From NCBI GenBank assembly GCA_021773565.1, contig JAJFJZ010000019.1, positions 1 through 59,332 of the forward strand: a stretch of 59,332 bases of DNA, read 5' to 3'. The position numbers and the translations under genes are program-made. Every line of letters starts with the position of its first letter. Positions within the stretch are counted from its first letter, which is position 1. This stretch comes from Gammaproteobacteria bacterium (GTDB lineage Bacteria > Pseudomonadota > Gammaproteobacteria > Pseudomonadales > Azotimanducaceae). Below the pieces are notes generated by a model. It had not been told where the DNA came from. It saw only the letters and a program-made list of their open reading frames with translations, and searched no databases. Of this stretch, positions 25,003 through 36,913 are shown in pieces.

Positions 25003-26322
25003 TTATTTTACCTGCTTATCCATTGCATTCAGTTTACGCAACTTTTCCTTAATCCTGATCTCAAGACCTTGCTCAACAGGCTTATAATATTGCTCTGGTG
25101 ACAGCGCATCAGGAAAGTAATTTTCACCCGCAGCGTATGCTTCCGGCTCGTCATGTGCATAACGATAACCCTCCCCATGCCCAATCTGTTTCATCAGAGC
25201 GGTAGGCGCATTCCGGAATCGTTGTGGAACCGGTAATGTACCACTTTCCCTTACGTGGGACATGGCACGGCAAAATGCCAGGTAACTTGCGTTGCTTTTA
25301 GGAGCGCACGCCAGATAGATGACTGCCTGGGCCAATGCAAGTTCGGCTTCTGCTGCGCCGAGCCTTTTTAGTACATCCCAGGCATTTAGACATAACTCAA
25401 GCGCTCTGGGGTCTGCATTGCCAATATCTTCGCTGGCCATTCTTACCAGGCGACGGGCAATGTAAAAGGGATCACAACCTCCGTCCAGCATGCGACACAT
25501 CCAGTACAAGGCTGCATCAGGTGAGCTGCCCCTTACCGCTTTGTGCAGGACAGATATATAATCATAAAACGCATCTCCTCCTTTATCAAACCGTTGGTAT
25601 CTATCCCCGGATACCTGCCGTAATAGAATCTCATCAATTTCGCCATTGGGCTCAGATAACTGGGAACACAGTTCCAGAAGATTAAGTAATCGTCGCGCAT
25701 CACCATCTGCAAGGGAGAGTAAAAGCGCTCGTGCAGCTTCAGATAGTCGCACGTTAATATTTTTTAGCCCTCGGGCATCCGTAAGTGCTCTGTCTACAAC
25801 TGCATTCAGATCGTCTTTGCCTAACTCATTAAGTACGTACACCCGTGTTCGGGACAGGAGCGCATTATTCACTTCAAATGAGGGGTTTTCCGTGGTTGCA
25901 CCAATAAATACTATCGTACCGTTCTCCACATGGGGCAAAAATGCATCTTGCTGAGACTTGTTAAAACGATGCACTTCGTCTACGAATATAATTGTCGTAC
26001 GTCCCGAATGGTTCGCAATCTCAGCCTGCTGCACAGCTGCACGAATATCCTTAACCCCTGATAAAACAGCGGATACAGATATCAGGTCGGTATCAGAACT
26101 GCGGGCAATAATTTCAGCCAGCGTAGTTTTTCCGGTTCCGGGCGGTCCCCACAACAGCATCGAGTGCAACTGCCCGCTCTCAATCAGTAAACGCAGAGGT
26201 TTCCCCGGGCCGAGCAGATGCGATTGACCACAGATTTCATCAAGCGACCGGGGCCGCAATCGCACCGCCAACGGAGCATGTGACAAAGCGGTTGTGTCTT
26301 CAGGAAGCAGGGATTTCTGCAT
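25003..26322 (-). CDS. rarA: Replication-associated recombination protein RarA (MgsA)
   Basis: The 439-residue AAA+ protein has PLAVRLRPRSLDEICGQSHL, Walker A GPPGTGKTTLAE (near residue 58), Walker B IIFVDEVHRFNKSQQDAFLP (near residue 111) and the C-terminal SSP tetramerisation region (SNASYLAFCRA, then VPQRFRNAPT). RarA acts at stalled replication forks. ATG 26322 is chosen; the gene start overlaps the end of lolA by about 23 bases, so they are co-transcribed. Confidence 0.95.
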   Translation of the reverse strand: MQKSLLPEDTTALSHAPLAVRLRPRSLDEICGQSHLLGPGKPLRLLIESGQLHSMLLWGPPGTGKTTLAEIIARSSDTDLISVSAVLSGVKDIRAAVQQAEIANHSGRTTIIFVDEVHRFNKSQQDAFLPHVENGTIVFIGATTENPSFEVNNALLSRTRVYVLNELGKDDLNAVVDRALTDARGLKNINVRLSEAARALLLSLADGDARRLLNLLELCSQLSEPNGEIDEILLRQVSGDRYQRFDKGGDAFYDYISVLHKAVRGSSPDAALYWMCRMLDGGCDPFYIARRLVRMASEDIGNADPRALELCLNAWDVLKRLGAAEAELALAQAVIYLACAPKSNASYLAFCRAMSHVRESGTLPVPQRFRNAPTALMKQIGHGEGYRYAHDEPEAYAAGENYFPDALSPEQYYKPVEQGLEIRIKEKLRKLNAMDKQVK

Positions 26323-26962
26323 TGCCAAGCACGTCTATACCAACCGGGATATCAAATTCAAACTCACTTGCGGGAAACTTATGGTTTAGAGTCTGCTGAA
26401 AAAATTCAACTCTGGTTAACTGTCCCAGCGCGTCTCTAATTTCAATCGAATTTGGAACGTTATTGTGAAAAAAGAACTTTATCTCTGCAAATAGCGAGTC
26501 TGTCTGTCTCGGGCTGAGAGAAAAAACTGTAGTTTCTACAGGATCATCCGGAAGTTGGGCCATAAGAACTACTTCAAACAGTTTACCTACGTCTTCTGGA
26601 TCTCCTGCCAACAATAAGGCAGGTGTGCCTTTAAGCGCGTTTGTGGTCTCGCGAATCTGCACTTGTTCCAGGTCGGGGTCATAAATATACAGGCGACTGC
26701 CAGAAGTAACTATAAGCTGTGGATAGGGATCGCTAATCTGCCATTTAAATTTGAGCGGCCTCTCAACGGATATTGAACCAGAAGAGCTTTGTAGTTCCTG
26801 TGCTGAACTGCCATAAACTACCTGTTTGAATCTAGCGCTAAATGACTGAATCTGTGTAAGCTGGGTTTTCAACTGCCCCGCCGCAACAGAATCAGCTGCT
26901 ACTTTTCCATCGAAACCTGCGATCAGCATGCTAATCAGCGCGAGCGCGATCATCCTATTCAT
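26300..26962 (-). CDS. lolA: Outer-membrane lipoprotein carrier protein LolA
   Basis: The 220-residue protein has a signal peptide ([17 protein letters not shown], cleavage near VAADS) and the LolA fold: [37 protein letters not shown] (near residue 63) and [18 protein letters not shown]. It carries lipoproteins across the periplasm from LolCDE to LolB. ATG 26962 overlaps the end of ftsK by eight bases; the longer reading from 26992 lacks a signal-like N-terminus. Confidence 0.93.
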   Translation of the reverse strand: MNRMIALALISMLIAGFDGKVAADSVAAGQLKTQLTQIQSFSARFKQVVYGSSAQELQSSSGSISVERPLKFKWQISDPYPQLIVTSGSRLYIYDPDLEQVQIRETTNALKGTPALLLAGDPEDVGKLFEVVLMAQLPDDPVETTVFSLSPRQTDSLFAEIKFFFHNNVPNSIEIRDALGQLTRVEFFQQTLNHKFPASEFEFDIPVGIDVLGNAEIPAS

Positions 26963-29231
26963 GATTGGGTGCAAGGACCTCTCGACTTCCATTAGACAAC
27001 ATTTCGCTCACAAGCCCTGCATTTTCCATGGATTCAATAATACGGGCTGCACGGTTATAGCCAATTCTCAATTTACGTTGTACCGCTGATATGGAGGCGC
27101 GTCGGGACTGTAAAACAAACTCAACAGCTTCATCATAAAGTGCATCCGTTTCTTCAGCGCCATTTCCGGCGCCACTCAAACTAAATTCCTGTCCAGGAAC
27201 CAGTTCAGGGGAGAGAACTGCCTCCAGATAGCGCGTTTCTGCTCTAGATTTCCAATCTTCTACCACTCTGTGAACCTCGTCATCGGATACAAATGCTCCG
27301 TGTACCCTTACTGGTAGCGAAGTGCCGGGTGGTAAATACAACATATCTCCGTGCCCCAGCAACTGCTCAGCGCCTCCCTGATCCAGTATGGTTCGTGAAT
27401 CTATTTTGGACGAAACCTGAAAACTCAGCCGCGTAGGAATATTGGCCTTAATCAAACCGGTGATAACGTCTACACTGGGTCTTTGTGTTGCCAACACCAA
27501 ATGGATTCCTGCTGCTCTCGCTTTTTGGGCAATTCTAGCGATCAATTGTTCAACTTTTTTGCCCACAATCATCATCATGTCTGCAAATTCATCGATGACA
27601 ACAACTATCAGGGGTACTTCGTCCAGCATAGGCGCTGGTTCATCTGAATCTACCGGCCACAGTGGATCTTCGATGGGGGTTCCAGCTTTAGCAGCCTCCT
27701 TGATACGTTTGTTATAACCGGCAAGACTTCTTACACCAAAACTTGCCATGAGCCGATAACGCCTTTCCATTTCCGCAACACACCACTGCAGGGCCTTTGC
27801 TGCATCTTTCATATCGGTAACTACCGGAGTGAGCAAATGCGGAATGCCTTCATAAATTGCCAGCTCCAGCATTTTTGGGTCAACAAGAATAAGCCGAACC
27901 TGCTCCGGGCTGGCTTTATAAAGGATGCTGAGCAACATGGCATTTATCCCTACAGATTTACCTGAACCCGTGGTCCCTGCAATCAACATATGGGGTGTTT
28001 TGGCCACATCCAGCAAAACTGTTTCCCCGGCTATATCCTTACCCAAAACCAATGTTAGCGGCGAAATGGCTTCCTGATACGAGGGTGACAATAACAGTTC
28101 ACGCAAGCGCACGGTTTCCCGGTTCTCATTTGGTATCTCGATACCCACGACCGGTTTTCCAGGTATTACCTCTACTACGCGCACGCTGGTTACAGACAGT
28201 GAGCGGGCCAGATCTTTCACCAGCGCAGTTATCCTGCTCACTTTTACACCTGCAGCCGGGCTAATCTCGAATCTGGTAATGACCGGCCCGGGCAATACCG
28301 CTACTACTTCTACATCTATGCCAAAATCTTTTAGTTTCAGTTCCAGCAATCGGGACATCGCTTCGAGTGAATCTTCAGAATAGGCTAGTTCATGACGTTC
28401 GCTGGAATAATCGAGCAAATCCAGATCGGGTAACTCGCCTATCGTACCCGTATTAAACAAGCGCTTCTGGGAAGTAACTGCCTTACTGCGCTTGTCCCCG
28501 GTTTCGGAAACCTTTATTTCCGGCGCTGTACGGTTTGCGCGTTTTTCTCTTTCAGCAGAAATTGCTGTTTTGCGAATGGCCGAGCGCTCAAGCAGATCTT
28601 TCTGACGATCCCGCCGCGCACGGAACTGCTCATAAATGCGTAACACATACGCTATGCAACTTGCTGTAGAGGCGTAAACTATTCGACCAATGCGCTCGGT
28701 AACTCTTAACCAGGAAAATTCTGCAGTGAGTTGCACACCGAACAGCACACTCAAAAGCGCTATTAAGGAAAGTCCTATCCAGTTAAAGGCATCCATTCCC
28801 AGACTTACCACCCAACGTCCGATAATACCTCCAGCGCCGGCAGCGAGATTAGCTGCTTCAGATTGGGGATTTACATGCAGGCTGGCCAGAATGCTTATGC
28901 CCACCATAAACAATATCCACCCGGAAACTGCGATCAGGCTGGCATTCCAGTTCCATTCAACGTCATCCCGTTTGAATATTCGGTAACCTCCAACGACAAG
29001 GGCCAGCGGGATACAGTATGCAATCCAGCCGAACAGGGTAAAGCTGATGTCTGATACCCAGGCACCTGCAATACCCACCAGATTATGCACTTCTGAGTTG
29101 GATCCTGTGTACGTCCAGGCCGGGTCGATACGTGAGTAGGATACAAGGGCGAGAAACACAAATATCGCAACCGCGACCATCCCAATCAGACATGCTTCTC
29201 TAACAGCACCAAGGACCGTCTTATTCTTCAC
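26955..29231 (-). CDS. ftsK: DNA translocase FtsK
   Basis: The protein (758 residues from GTG 29231) has four N-terminal membrane helices, a charged linker shorter than in E. coli, the alpha/beta motor domain with Walker [14 protein letters not shown] (near residue 410) and Walker [17 protein letters not shown], and the C-terminal gamma winged helix ([19 protein letters not shown]) that reads KOPS sites. It pumps the chromosome terminus through the septum and activates XerCD. The start is uncertain: GTG at 29231 has AGGAG five bases upstream, GTG 29234 is adjacent, and an open TTG lies at 29273. Its length resembles the Pseudomonas form. Confidence 0.95.
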   Translation of the reverse strand: MKNKTVLGAVREACLIGMVAVAIFVFLALVSYSRIDPAWTYTGSNSEVHNLVGIAGAWVSDISFTLFGWIAYCIPLALVVGGYRIFKRDDVEWNWNASLIAVSGWILFMVGISILASLHVNPQSEAANLAAGAGGIIGRWVVSLGMDAFNWIGLSLIALLSVLFGVQLTAEFSWLRVTERIGRIVYASTASCIAYVLRIYEQFRARRDRQKDLLERSAIRKTAISAEREKRANRTAPEIKVSETGDKRSKAVTSQKRLFNTGTIGELPDLDLLDYSSERHELAYSEDSLEAMSRLLELKLKDFGIDVEVVAVLPGPVITRFEISPAAGVKVSRITALVKDLARSLSVTSVRVVEVIPGKPVVGIEIPNENRETVRLRELLLSPSYQEAISPLTLVLGKDIAGETVLLDVAKTPHMLIAGTTGSGKSVGINAMLLSILYKASPEQVRLILVDPKMLELAIYEGIPHLLTPVVTDMKDAAKALQWCVAEMERRYRLMASFGVRSLAGYNKRIKEAAKAGTPIEDPLWPVDSDEPAPMLDEVPLIVVVIDEFADMMMIVGKKVEQLIARIAQKARAAGIHLVLATQRPSVDVITGLIKANIPTRLSFQVSSKIDSRTILDQGGAEQLLGHGDMLYLPPGTSLPVRVHGAFVSDDEVHRVVEDWKSRAETRYLEAVLSPELVPGQEFSLSGAGNGAEETDALYDEAVEFVLQSRRASISAVQRKLRIGYNRAARIIESMENAGLVSEMLSNGSREVLAPNHE

Positions 29232-29392
29232 CACTACTCCTGGACTAATTGTGTTGCGGCAGTGTAGCTGCAATTTGTTCGCACAACAATTTTGTTTTAT
29301 TTCAGTGTGTTACTGGGTTTTTAATGAAATCCATGTATGATTTGGTTTTTGTGCTTCTTCGCGTATTATACAAGTATTCCGGGCCTGCTTAA

Positions 29393-30418
<1,026 letters not shown>

Positions 30419-30458
30419 AATATCCTTATACCCCCACCATAATTAACCGTGTACCACA

Positions 30459-31178
30459 GTGGGCAAAGAGATTACTTACATTGGTAGTGACGATCAGGAG
30501 TTTCCCGATGTATCCTGCGCGTTGTCTAATCCGAACGGTTTGTTGGCATTTGGCGGAAGCTTAAGTGCTTCACGACTCATTGACGCCTACCAGCGTGGTA
30601 TATTTCCGTGGTTCAATTCAGATGATAACTATGTACACTGGTGGTCCCCTGATCCACGGGCGGTGCTGTTCCCTAACGATTTACATGTGTCACGCTCATT
30701 AGAAAAATTATTGAAACAAAATAAATACCATGTGAAATTTGACACTGATTTCAATCATGTAATTCAACAATGCGCCAAACCACGAAAAAATGACTCTGGC
30801 ACATGGATTACCGCGTCGATGCAAGAGGCATATATATCCCTGTTTCAAACGGGCCTGGCCCACTCTATTGAAGTGTGGGATAAAAGCGGTCGCCTGGCTG
30901 GAGGCTTGTATGGCGTGTCCCTTGGAAGAATGTTTTTTGGCGAATCCATGTTTAGCGTGCAAGCCAATACCTCAAAGATTGCCCTCGTTACTTTGCTTCG
31001 CCACCTGAAAAAGCTGGATTTTATCGGTCTGGATTGTCAAATGATGACGCCGCACCTGGCAAGCCTGGGAGCAAGGAATGTGCCACGCAGGGAATTTGTA
31101 GATCTTCTTAAGGGTAGTAATCGTTTCCAAAGTATTATTGGAGCATGGTTGCTCGAAGGAGAAGGGGCAAACAATTAA
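30459..31178 (+). CDS. aat: Leucyl/phenylalanyl-tRNA-protein transferase
   Basis: The 239-residue protein has LSNPNGLLAFGGSLSASRL, YQRGIFPWF (near residue 45), WWSPDPRAVLFP and YGVSLGRMFFGESMFS (near residue 150), all Aat signatures. It adds Leu or Phe to proteins with N-terminal Arg or Lys, marking them for ClpS-ClpAP, whose genes follow at 32233-34901. It starts at GTG 30459, where the normal N-terminal strand begins. Confidence 0.96.
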   Translation: MGKEITYIGSDDQEFPDVSCALSNPNGLLAFGGSLSASRLIDAYQRGIFPWFNSDDNYVHWWSPDPRAVLFPNDLHVSRSLEKLLKQNKYHVKFDTDFNHVIQQCAKPRKNDSGTWITASMQEAYISLFQTGLAHSIEVWDKSGRLAGGLYGVSLGRMFFGESMFSVQANTSKIALVTLLRHLKKLDFIGLDCQMMTPHLASLGARNVPRREFVDLLKGSNRFQSIIGAWLLEGEGANN

Positions 31179-31881
31179 AGAAAAACCGAAATTTTTGATT
31201 ACCAGCCCACACCCGTGTAGCTATCTGGAAGAAAAACTCGCACAAACCGTATTTCTTGCTCCAGATAGCCTACCTTCACACTCAGATTATTCCGTTTTGG
31301 TACAAAATGGGTTTCGTAGGAGTGGCGAACACATTTACAGGCCTAACTGCGAAAGTTGCAATGCCTGCATATCAGTGCGCGTACGTGTAGGTGATTTTAA
31401 TTTTAAGCGACGTCGATTCTCCCGAATTTTGAAAAAAAACGCAGATCTGCGCGTGACTCACCAACATGAGGCAGACCTTCCCGACCTTTATGGTCTGTAC
31501 GAAAAATACATCGAGGTCCGGCACAGGGACGGCGACATGTTCCCAAGCACCCCCCAACAATACACATCTTTTTTGCGGCACAACCTGGGCAATTGCGAAT
31601 ACCTGGTTTTCTCCCTTGGAGATACACCTGTTGCGGTTGCTGTCACGGATTATCTTAGCGATGGGATGGCGTCGGTATACACATTTTTCGATTGTGATCT
31701 AAAAAACCGTAGCCTTGGATCCATGGCAATTTTGTATCAGATACAACATTGCCAGCAACTGGGATTGCCCTTTCTCTATCTTGGATACTGGATTAAGGAA
31801 TGTCGGAAAATGAACTATAAAAAGGAATTTCAACCCCTGGAATATTACATTGGTGACCGTTGGCTAAAAGACCAAAATTGA
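31174..31881 (+). CDS. bpt: Aspartate/glutamate leucyltransferase (Bpt/Ate), possible ATT start
   Basis: The protein (about 235 residues) has the N-terminal Cys region SPHPCSYLEE and NGFRRSGEHIYRPNCESCNAC (near residue 40), DLYEKYIEVRH-like helices and LGYWIKECRKMNYK near the C-terminus, as in Bpt. It transfers Leu to proteins with N-terminal Asp or Glu. No ATG, GTG or TTG lies where the family start falls. ATT 31174 has GAAGGGG six bases upstream and overlaps the aat stop; TTG 31138 would add 12 unrelated residues and has no good ribosome-binding site. Tight coupling to aat fits the N-end-rule cluster. Confidence 0.9.
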   Translation: MKEKPKFLITSPHPCSYLEEKLAQTVFLAPDSLPSHSDYSVLVQNGFRRSGEHIYRPNCESCNACISVRVRVGDFNFKRRRFSRILKKNADLRVTHQHEADLPDLYGLYEKYIEVRHRDGDMFPSTPQQYTSFLRHNLGNCEYLVFSLGDTPVAVAVTDYLSDGMASVYTFFDCDLKNRSLGSMAILYQIQHCQQLGLPFLYLGYWIKECRKMNYKKEFQPLEYYIGDRWLKDQN

Positions 31882-31975
31882 GGGTAGCTATTAATGTTCA
31901 GGGTTTTTGCTTTTAGGCAATGCTTACGGCACAATGCAGCTCGATTTTTACAAGGGTTTTCACAACACTATACGT

Positions 31976-32194
31976 ATGGCAAAAGAAGAGCAGATTGAAA
32001 TGGATGGGACGGTCATAGACACGCTTCCCAATACCATGTTTAGAGTGGAACTGGAAAACGGTCATATAGTTACCGCGCATATTTCCGGAAAAATGCGCAA
32101 GAATTACATTCGCATCCTAACCGGAGACACTGTAAAGGTAGAACTTACACCCTATGATCTGAGCAAAGGCAGAATCACTTTCAGGGAGCGCTAG
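31976..32194 (+). CDS. infA: Translation initiation factor IF-1
   Basis: The 72-residue protein [20 protein letters not shown]... ends with [13 protein letters not shown] and is an almost canonical IF-1 OB fold. It blocks the ribosomal A site during initiation. ATG 31976 gives the exact family length. No strong Shine-Dalgarno sequence is seen before it; AAGGG is about 20 bases away. It converges with clpA. Confidence 0.97.
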   Translation: MAKEEQIEMDGTVIDTLPNTMFRVELENGHIVTAHISGKMRKNYIRILTGDTVKVELTPYDLSKGRITFRER

Positions 32195-32232
32195 CTTCCG
32201 ATATTCAATTTACCGGAAAGCGCAGCGTTCTT

Positions 32233-34509
32233 TCAGGCAACAGTCGTTGCAGTAGACTCTATCTCCAGTACGAGTTCGTCATTCTCAACGGTCACCACCA
32301 CCGTACCGCCGTGTTTGGCCAGTTCACCGAACAGTATATCGTCCGCAAGTGGCCGTTTTATATTATCCTGTATCAGTCTTTGCATGGGTCGTGCGCCCAT
32401 TTTTTCATCATATCCTCTCGTAGCGATCCAACTAACTGCTGCTTTTTGAACATCCAGAAAAACCTTCTTTTCATCCAGTTGTGCCTGTAGTTCGGTAAGA
32501 AACTTGTCAACCACAGTTTCTATTACCTCAACTCCCAGGGACTTGAACGGCACTATAGCATCCAGTCTGTTTCTAAATTCCGGCGTAAAGAGTTTTTTAA
32601 GGCTCTCCATTCCATCCGAACTGTGGTCCTGTTCTGAAAAACCCACCGATCTACGGCTCATTTCCTGAGCCCCGGCGTTAGTTGTCATTATCAACACTAC
32701 ATTACGAAATATCGCTTTACGACCATTGTTGTCGGTGAGCACACCATGATCCATAACCTGCAACAAAAGATTAAAGACTTCCGGATGCGCTTTTTCGATC
32801 TCATCCAGTAAAACTACACAGTGTGGATGTTTGGTAACTGCTTCTGTGAGCAAGCCGCCCTGATCGTAACCAACATATCCCGGGGGTGCTCCGATCAACC
32901 GGGATACCGTATGCCTCTCCATATACTCCGACATATCAAAACGCAGGAGCTCGACCCCCAGAATATTTGCCAGTTGTTTACTCACTTCGGTTTTGCCGAC
33001 GCCGGTAGGACCGCTAAACAGGAAAGAGCCAATGGGCTTCTCTTCAGACTTAAGTCCGGCGCGAGAGAGTTTAATAGCAGAGGCCAGGGTATTAATCGCC
33101 GTATCCTGCCCAAACACAACTAATTTCAGTTTCCCATCAAGATCTCTCAGTGCTTCCTTGTCAGAAACGGAGACCCGGGAGGAAGGTATTCGAGCTATTT
33201 TTGAAATCACCTGTTCTATGTCACTTGCTCCAACAGACTTTTTGCGTTTTGCTGGTGGCAGCAATTGTTGCGCTGCCCCCGCTTCATCAATAACGTCTAT
33301 TGCCTTATCAGGCATAAACCTGTCGGTGATATACCGCTGCGCCAGCTCAGCTGCAGTACGCAATGCCTTGTCGGTGTAGCGTGTATTGTAGTGATCTTCA
33401 AAACGGGATTTTAAGCCCTTAAGTATCTGATACGTATCGTCTACGCCTGGCTCAATTATGTCCACCTTCTGAAAGCGTCGCGACAGAGCACGATCCTTAT
33501 CAAAAATACCACGGTATTCCTGGTAGGTCGTTGATCCCATACAACTAATTTGTCCAGAGGTTAGCAGAGGTTTTAACAGGTTGGACGCATCCATCACGCC
33601 ACCGGATGCAGCACCAGCTCCGATGATGGTGTGAATTTCATCTATGAACAATATGCTGTCGTCTTTTTCTACCAGCTCAGCCAGCAAAGCTTTAAAGCGC
33701 TTCTCAAAATCGCCTCTATACTTGGTTCCTGCCAGCAGCGCACCGAGGTCCAGGGAATAGACAAGGGCCTGACCCACCACCTCGGGCACTTCACCATCAA
33801 CAATCCGTTTGGCAAGGCCCTCGGCGATAGCTGTTTTACCAACGCCGGATTCACCAACCAATAGCGGGTTATTCTTACGCCGCCGACACAAAATCTGAAT
33901 CACCCGTTCAAGTTCGTCATTACGGCCTACCAGGGGATCTATCTGCCCTGCCCGCGCCAGGTCATTGAGATTGCTTGCGTACAATTCAAGCGCACTTTTT
34001 TGTGCCGGTTCGCCATGTAATCCTTCCTCATCACCCTGTTCCCGGTGTGCAGTATCTTCATCTCCGGCACCAGCAATCTTGGAAATTCCGTGAGAAATGT
34101 AATTAACGATATCAATACGGACAATGTTCTGTTGTTTTAGAAGATAGACCGACTGGCTTTCCTGTTCACTGAATATAGCGACCAGTACGTTGGCCCCTGT
34201 TACTTCTTTGCGACCGGAAGATTGCACGTGAAAAACAGCTCGTTGAAGTACCCGTTGAAAACCAAGCGTAGGGCTGGTTTCCCTGTCAATATCACCGGCG
34301 GGTATCAGGGGTGTAGTGGATTCGACGAAGGATTCCAGTTCTTTACGCAAAAGTTGCACGTCAGCTCCCACAGCATTCAGCACTTCAACTGCCATGGCAT
34401 TGTCCAATAACGAGAGCAATAAATGTTCCACCGTCATAAATTCATGCCGATTAGCCCGGGCATCCTTGAATGCCATATTTAGTGTTACTTCCAATTCTTT
34501 GCTGAGCAT
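32233..34509 (-). CDS. clpA: ATP-dependent Clp protease ATP-binding subunit ClpA
   Basis: The 758-residue protein has the N domain that binds ClpS, a first AAA module with [13 protein letters not shown] (near residue 212) and a second with [13 protein letters not shown] (near residue 492), plus the ClpP-docking IGF-type loop region in the C-terminal module. It unfolds substrates for ClpP and, with ClpS, degrades N-end-rule proteins made by Aat and Bpt. It lies eight bases after clpS. The length equals E. coli ClpA. Confidence 0.97.
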   Translation of the reverse strand: MLSKELEVTLNMAFKDARANRHEFMTVEHLLLSLLDNAMAVEVLNAVGADVQLLRKELESFVESTTPLIPAGDIDRETSPTLGFQRVLQRAVFHVQSSGRKEVTGANVLVAIFSEQESQSVYLLKQQNIVRIDIVNYISHGISKIAGAGDEDTAHREQGDEEGLHGEPAQKSALELYASNLNDLARAGQIDPLVGRNDELERVIQILCRRRKNNPLLVGESGVGKTAIAEGLAKRIVDGEVPEVVGQALVYSLDLGALLAGTKYRGDFEKRFKALLAELVEKDDSILFIDEIHTIIGAGAASGGVMDASNLLKPLLTSGQISCMGSTTYQEYRGIFDKDRALSRRFQKVDIIEPGVDDTYQILKGLKSRFEDHYNTRYTDKALRTAAELAQRYITDRFMPDKAIDVIDEAGAAQQLLPPAKRKKSVGASDIEQVISKIARIPSSRVSVSDKEALRDLDGKLKLVVFGQDTAINTLASAIKLSRAGLKSEEKPIGSFLFSGPTGVGKTEVSKQLANILGVELLRFDMSEYMERHTVSRLIGAPPGYVGYDQGGLLTEAVTKHPHCVVLLDEIEKAHPEVFNLLLQVMDHGVLTDNNGRKAIFRNVVLIMTTNAGAQEMSRRSVGFSEQDHSSDGMESLKKLFTPEFRNRLDAIVPFKSLGVEVIETVVDKFLTELQAQLDEKKVFLDVQKAAVSWIATRGYDEKMGARPMQRLIQDNIKRPLADDILFGELAKHGGTVVVTVENDELVLEIESTATTVA

Positions 34510-34517
34510 TACTCTAC

Positions 34518-34901
34518 CTAATCGGTCATTTCTATTTTAGACATCAACGGATGCTGATTCTCACGGGCATATTCATTTACCTGATCGGATTTTGTTTCTG
34601 CGATATCCTGAGGATAAATTCCTGCTACACCGCTACCCGTAGTATGCACTGCAAGCATAACCTGAGTCGCCTTTTCTCGGGACATTAGAAAAAAGTTTTC
34701 CAATATATGAACGACAAATTCCATAGGTGTGTAGTCATCGTTTAACAGCAAAACCTTGTACATTGGAGGCTTTTTAAGTTTTGGCTTTGCTGGCGCCTCA
34801 ATGACATTATCCGAAACATCTCTGTCAAAATCATCATTGTCATCGCCGGATTGCATTCTGGAAATCATTTTTAGCGTCAATTCTTCTACTCTGGAGACCA
34901 T
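34518..34901 (-). CDS. clpS: ClpA adaptor ClpS
   Basis: The 127-residue protein has a flexible acidic N-terminus (residues 1-45) and the core [21 protein letters not shown] (the NDDYT motif binds the N-degron) followed by [22 protein letters not shown]. It brings proteins with N-terminal Leu, Phe, Tyr or Trp to ClpAP. Shorter starts at 34868 or 34856 are also possible; no start has a clear ribosome-binding site. Confidence 0.95.
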   Translation of the reverse strand: MVSRVEELTLKMISRMQSGDDNDDFDRDVSDNVIEAPAKPKLKKPPMYKVLLLNDDYTPMEFVVHILENFFLMSREKATQVMLAVHTTGSGVAGIYPQDIAETKSDQVNEYARENQHPLMSKIEMTD

Positions 34902-35101
34902 TGTTACTATGATAACGTCCTTGTTGCGGGCTGTCTGCGGTCAAAACCAGCACTTTCGCTGGCTCACACGCCGCATTATGCCTACGTTCAAGGCTTGACT
35001 CTGTGACAAAGAACGTAGAGAGTGCTGATATACGTGAAAATTCCGTAAAAGAGGTTCTTTGCGAACCCGGAGGAAATTCACGAAAGGGAGGTACATTCGC
35101 A

Positions 35102-35458
35102 GTGGCTACTGGAAAAGTTAAGTGGTTTAACAATGCCAAGGGGTATGGATTCATACTGCGCGACGGAAGCGAGGAAGATCTTTTCGCACATTTCTCATCC
35201 ATTCAGATGGATGGGTATCGAACGCTAAAAGCCGGACAGGCTGTAGAGTTTGAAGTTACAGATGGCCCAAAGGGCCTGTGTGCAGTCAATATTCAGGCTC
35301 TTGATAATGAGGAGCAGGATGCCGAGTCGGAAGATTCGGCCGATATCGATAACATTTCCGTAAATATGCAGAATATCGATGAAGATGGTGAATCCAGCGA
35401 GCATATTGAAGAAATTACGATAGAAGACGTGCCCGAAGCACTAAATGAAGTAGGCTAA
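35102..35458 (+). CDS. cspD: Cold-shock domain protein (CspD position) with long acidic tail
   Basis: The 118-residue protein starts at GTG 35102, ten bases after AGGGAGG. Residues 1-68 are a cold-shock domain with RNP1-like KGYGFILRDG and RNP2-like DLFAHFSSI. CspD of Pseudomonas lies at the same place, between clpS and icd, and is about 90 residues. Here an unusually long acidic tail follows (about residues 69-118, rich in Asp and Glu: NEEQDAESEDSADID). Acidic tails can modulate nucleic-acid binding or protein contacts, which is only inference. A long 5' leader (35003-35101) contains two SD-like blocks. Confidence 0.88.
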   Translation: MATGKVKWFNNAKGYGFILRDGSEEDLFAHFSSIQMDGYRTLKAGQAVEFEVTDGPKGLCAVNIQALDNEEQDAESEDSADIDNISVNMQNIDEDGESSEHIEEITIEDVPEALNEVG

Positions 35459-35521
35459 GCTGATACAAGAGCCGGGATTGTTCGCCTGTAAAAAGCAAGC
35501 AACCCGGATTGCCGACATCCT

Positions 35522-35563
35522 AAACGCACCCTGTCATTAGATGATGATGGAGCGGGTGCGTTT
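35522..35563. terminator. Hairpin between convergent cspD and icd
   Basis: AAACGCACCC (35522-35531) and GGGTGCGTTT (35554-35563) form a perfect 10-bp stem with a 22-base loop. Only a short T-run is present, so it may terminate both convergent transcripts weakly. Confidence 0.6.
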
Positions 35564-35575
35564 AGCCCGTCAAAC

Positions 35576-36832
35576 CTACATATGACTGATCATGGCATCA
35601 CCAAACCCGGAGCAGCTTAACAAGGTCGCGCCCTCCATCTGCCGGTCAAAATCATAAGTTACCGTCTTGGCACTAATTGCGCCTTCCATACCCTGAATAA
35701 CCAGGTCGGCTGCTTCAGTCCACGCCATATGCCGTAACATCATCTCAGCGGACAGTATAAGGGAACCCGGATTAACCTTGTCCTGCCCGGCATATTTTGG
35801 CGCTGTACCGTGAGTTGCTTCAAACAACGCGATTCCGTCACCAATATTTGCACCCGGTGCTATTCCAATTCCACCTACCTGTGCGGCGAGTGCGTCTGAA
35901 ATATAATCTCCGTTCAGGTTCATGGTGGCGAGAACGTCATATTCATCTGGCCGCGTAAGAATCTGTTGCAACATGGCATCTGCTATCACGTCCTTGATTA
36001 TGATCTGCTTGCCGGTTTTGGGGTTTTTCATGGTCATCCAGGGACCGCCATCCAACAACTCGGCACCAAATTCCTCTGCCGCAAGTTCATAACCCCAATC
36101 CTTAAATGCACCTTCGGTAAATTTCATAATATTCCCTTTGTGCACAAGGGTCAGAGAATCCCGATCGTTATCCAGAATGTATTGAATGGCCTGTCTCAGT
36201 AAACGCTTTGAACCTTCCTCGGAAATTGGCTTGATGCCTATCCCAACGTTTTGCGGAAAGCGAATACCTGTTACACCCATTTCATTTCGCAAAAACGCGA
36301 CCACCTTGTCGGCGCCTTCACTGCCAGCTTCCCATTCCACACCGGCATAGATGTCTTCAGTATTCTCACGAAAAATTACCATGTCCGTCTTACCGGGTTC
36401 TTTTACAGGGCTTGGTACCCCGGTAAACCAGCGTACTGGTCGCAGGCAGACGTACAGATCAAGATGTTGACGAAGCGCCACGTTAAGCGAGCGAATACCG
36501 CCGCCAACCGGGGTCGTCATTGGTCCCTTGATACCAACAATAAACTCACGCATTGCCTCGAGGGTTTCCTCCGGCAACCATTGGTCTTCGCCGTACACTT
36601 CCAGAGACTTTTCACCAGAAAAAATCTCCATCCATTTTATCGATCTTTGATTGTCATAGGCTTTTGCAACCGCTGCATCAATCACTTTTATCATCACAGG
36701 AGTGATATCGACACCAATGCCATCCCCAATGATGTAGGGGATAATTGGATTGGCGGGAACATTGAGTGAACTGTCTGAATTTACGGTGATTTTCTCACCA
36801 TCGTTAGGCACATTGATGTGCTGATAAGCCAT
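35576..36832 (-). CDS. icd: Isocitrate dehydrogenase, NADP-type
   Basis: The 418-residue protein has the E. coli Icd pattern: [17 protein letters not shown], the substrate loop [17 protein letters not shown] (regulatory Ser near residue 113), [30 protein letters not shown], and the cofactor region [19 protein letters not shown]. It converts isocitrate to 2-oxoglutarate in the TCA cycle. Ser phosphorylation by AceK is known for this type. Confidence 0.97.
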   Translation of the reverse strand: MAYQHINVPNDGEKITVNSDSSLNVPANPIIPYIIGDGIGVDITPVMIKVIDAAVAKAYDNQRSIKWMEIFSGEKSLEVYGEDQWLPEETLEAMREFIVGIKGPMTTPVGGGIRSLNVALRQHLDLYVCLRPVRWFTGVPSPVKEPGKTDMVIFRENTEDIYAGVEWEAGSEGADKVVAFLRNEMGVTGIRFPQNVGIGIKPISEEGSKRLLRQAIQYILDNDRDSLTLVHKGNIMKFTEGAFKDWGYELAAEEFGAELLDGGPWMTMKNPKTGKQIIIKDVIADAMLQQILTRPDEYDVLATMNLNGDYISDALAAQVGGIGIAPGANIGDGIALFEATHGTAPKYAGQDKVNPGSLILSAEMMLRHMAWTEAADLVIQGMEGAISAKTVTYDFDRQMEGATLLSCSGFGDAMISHM

Positions 36833-36913
36833 ATTTAATTCCTTATGGGGTTACTTTGGGATTGAAATAAAAGTGTCTGTATAAAAGTCTGGACGAAAAC
36901 GATAATAATAACA

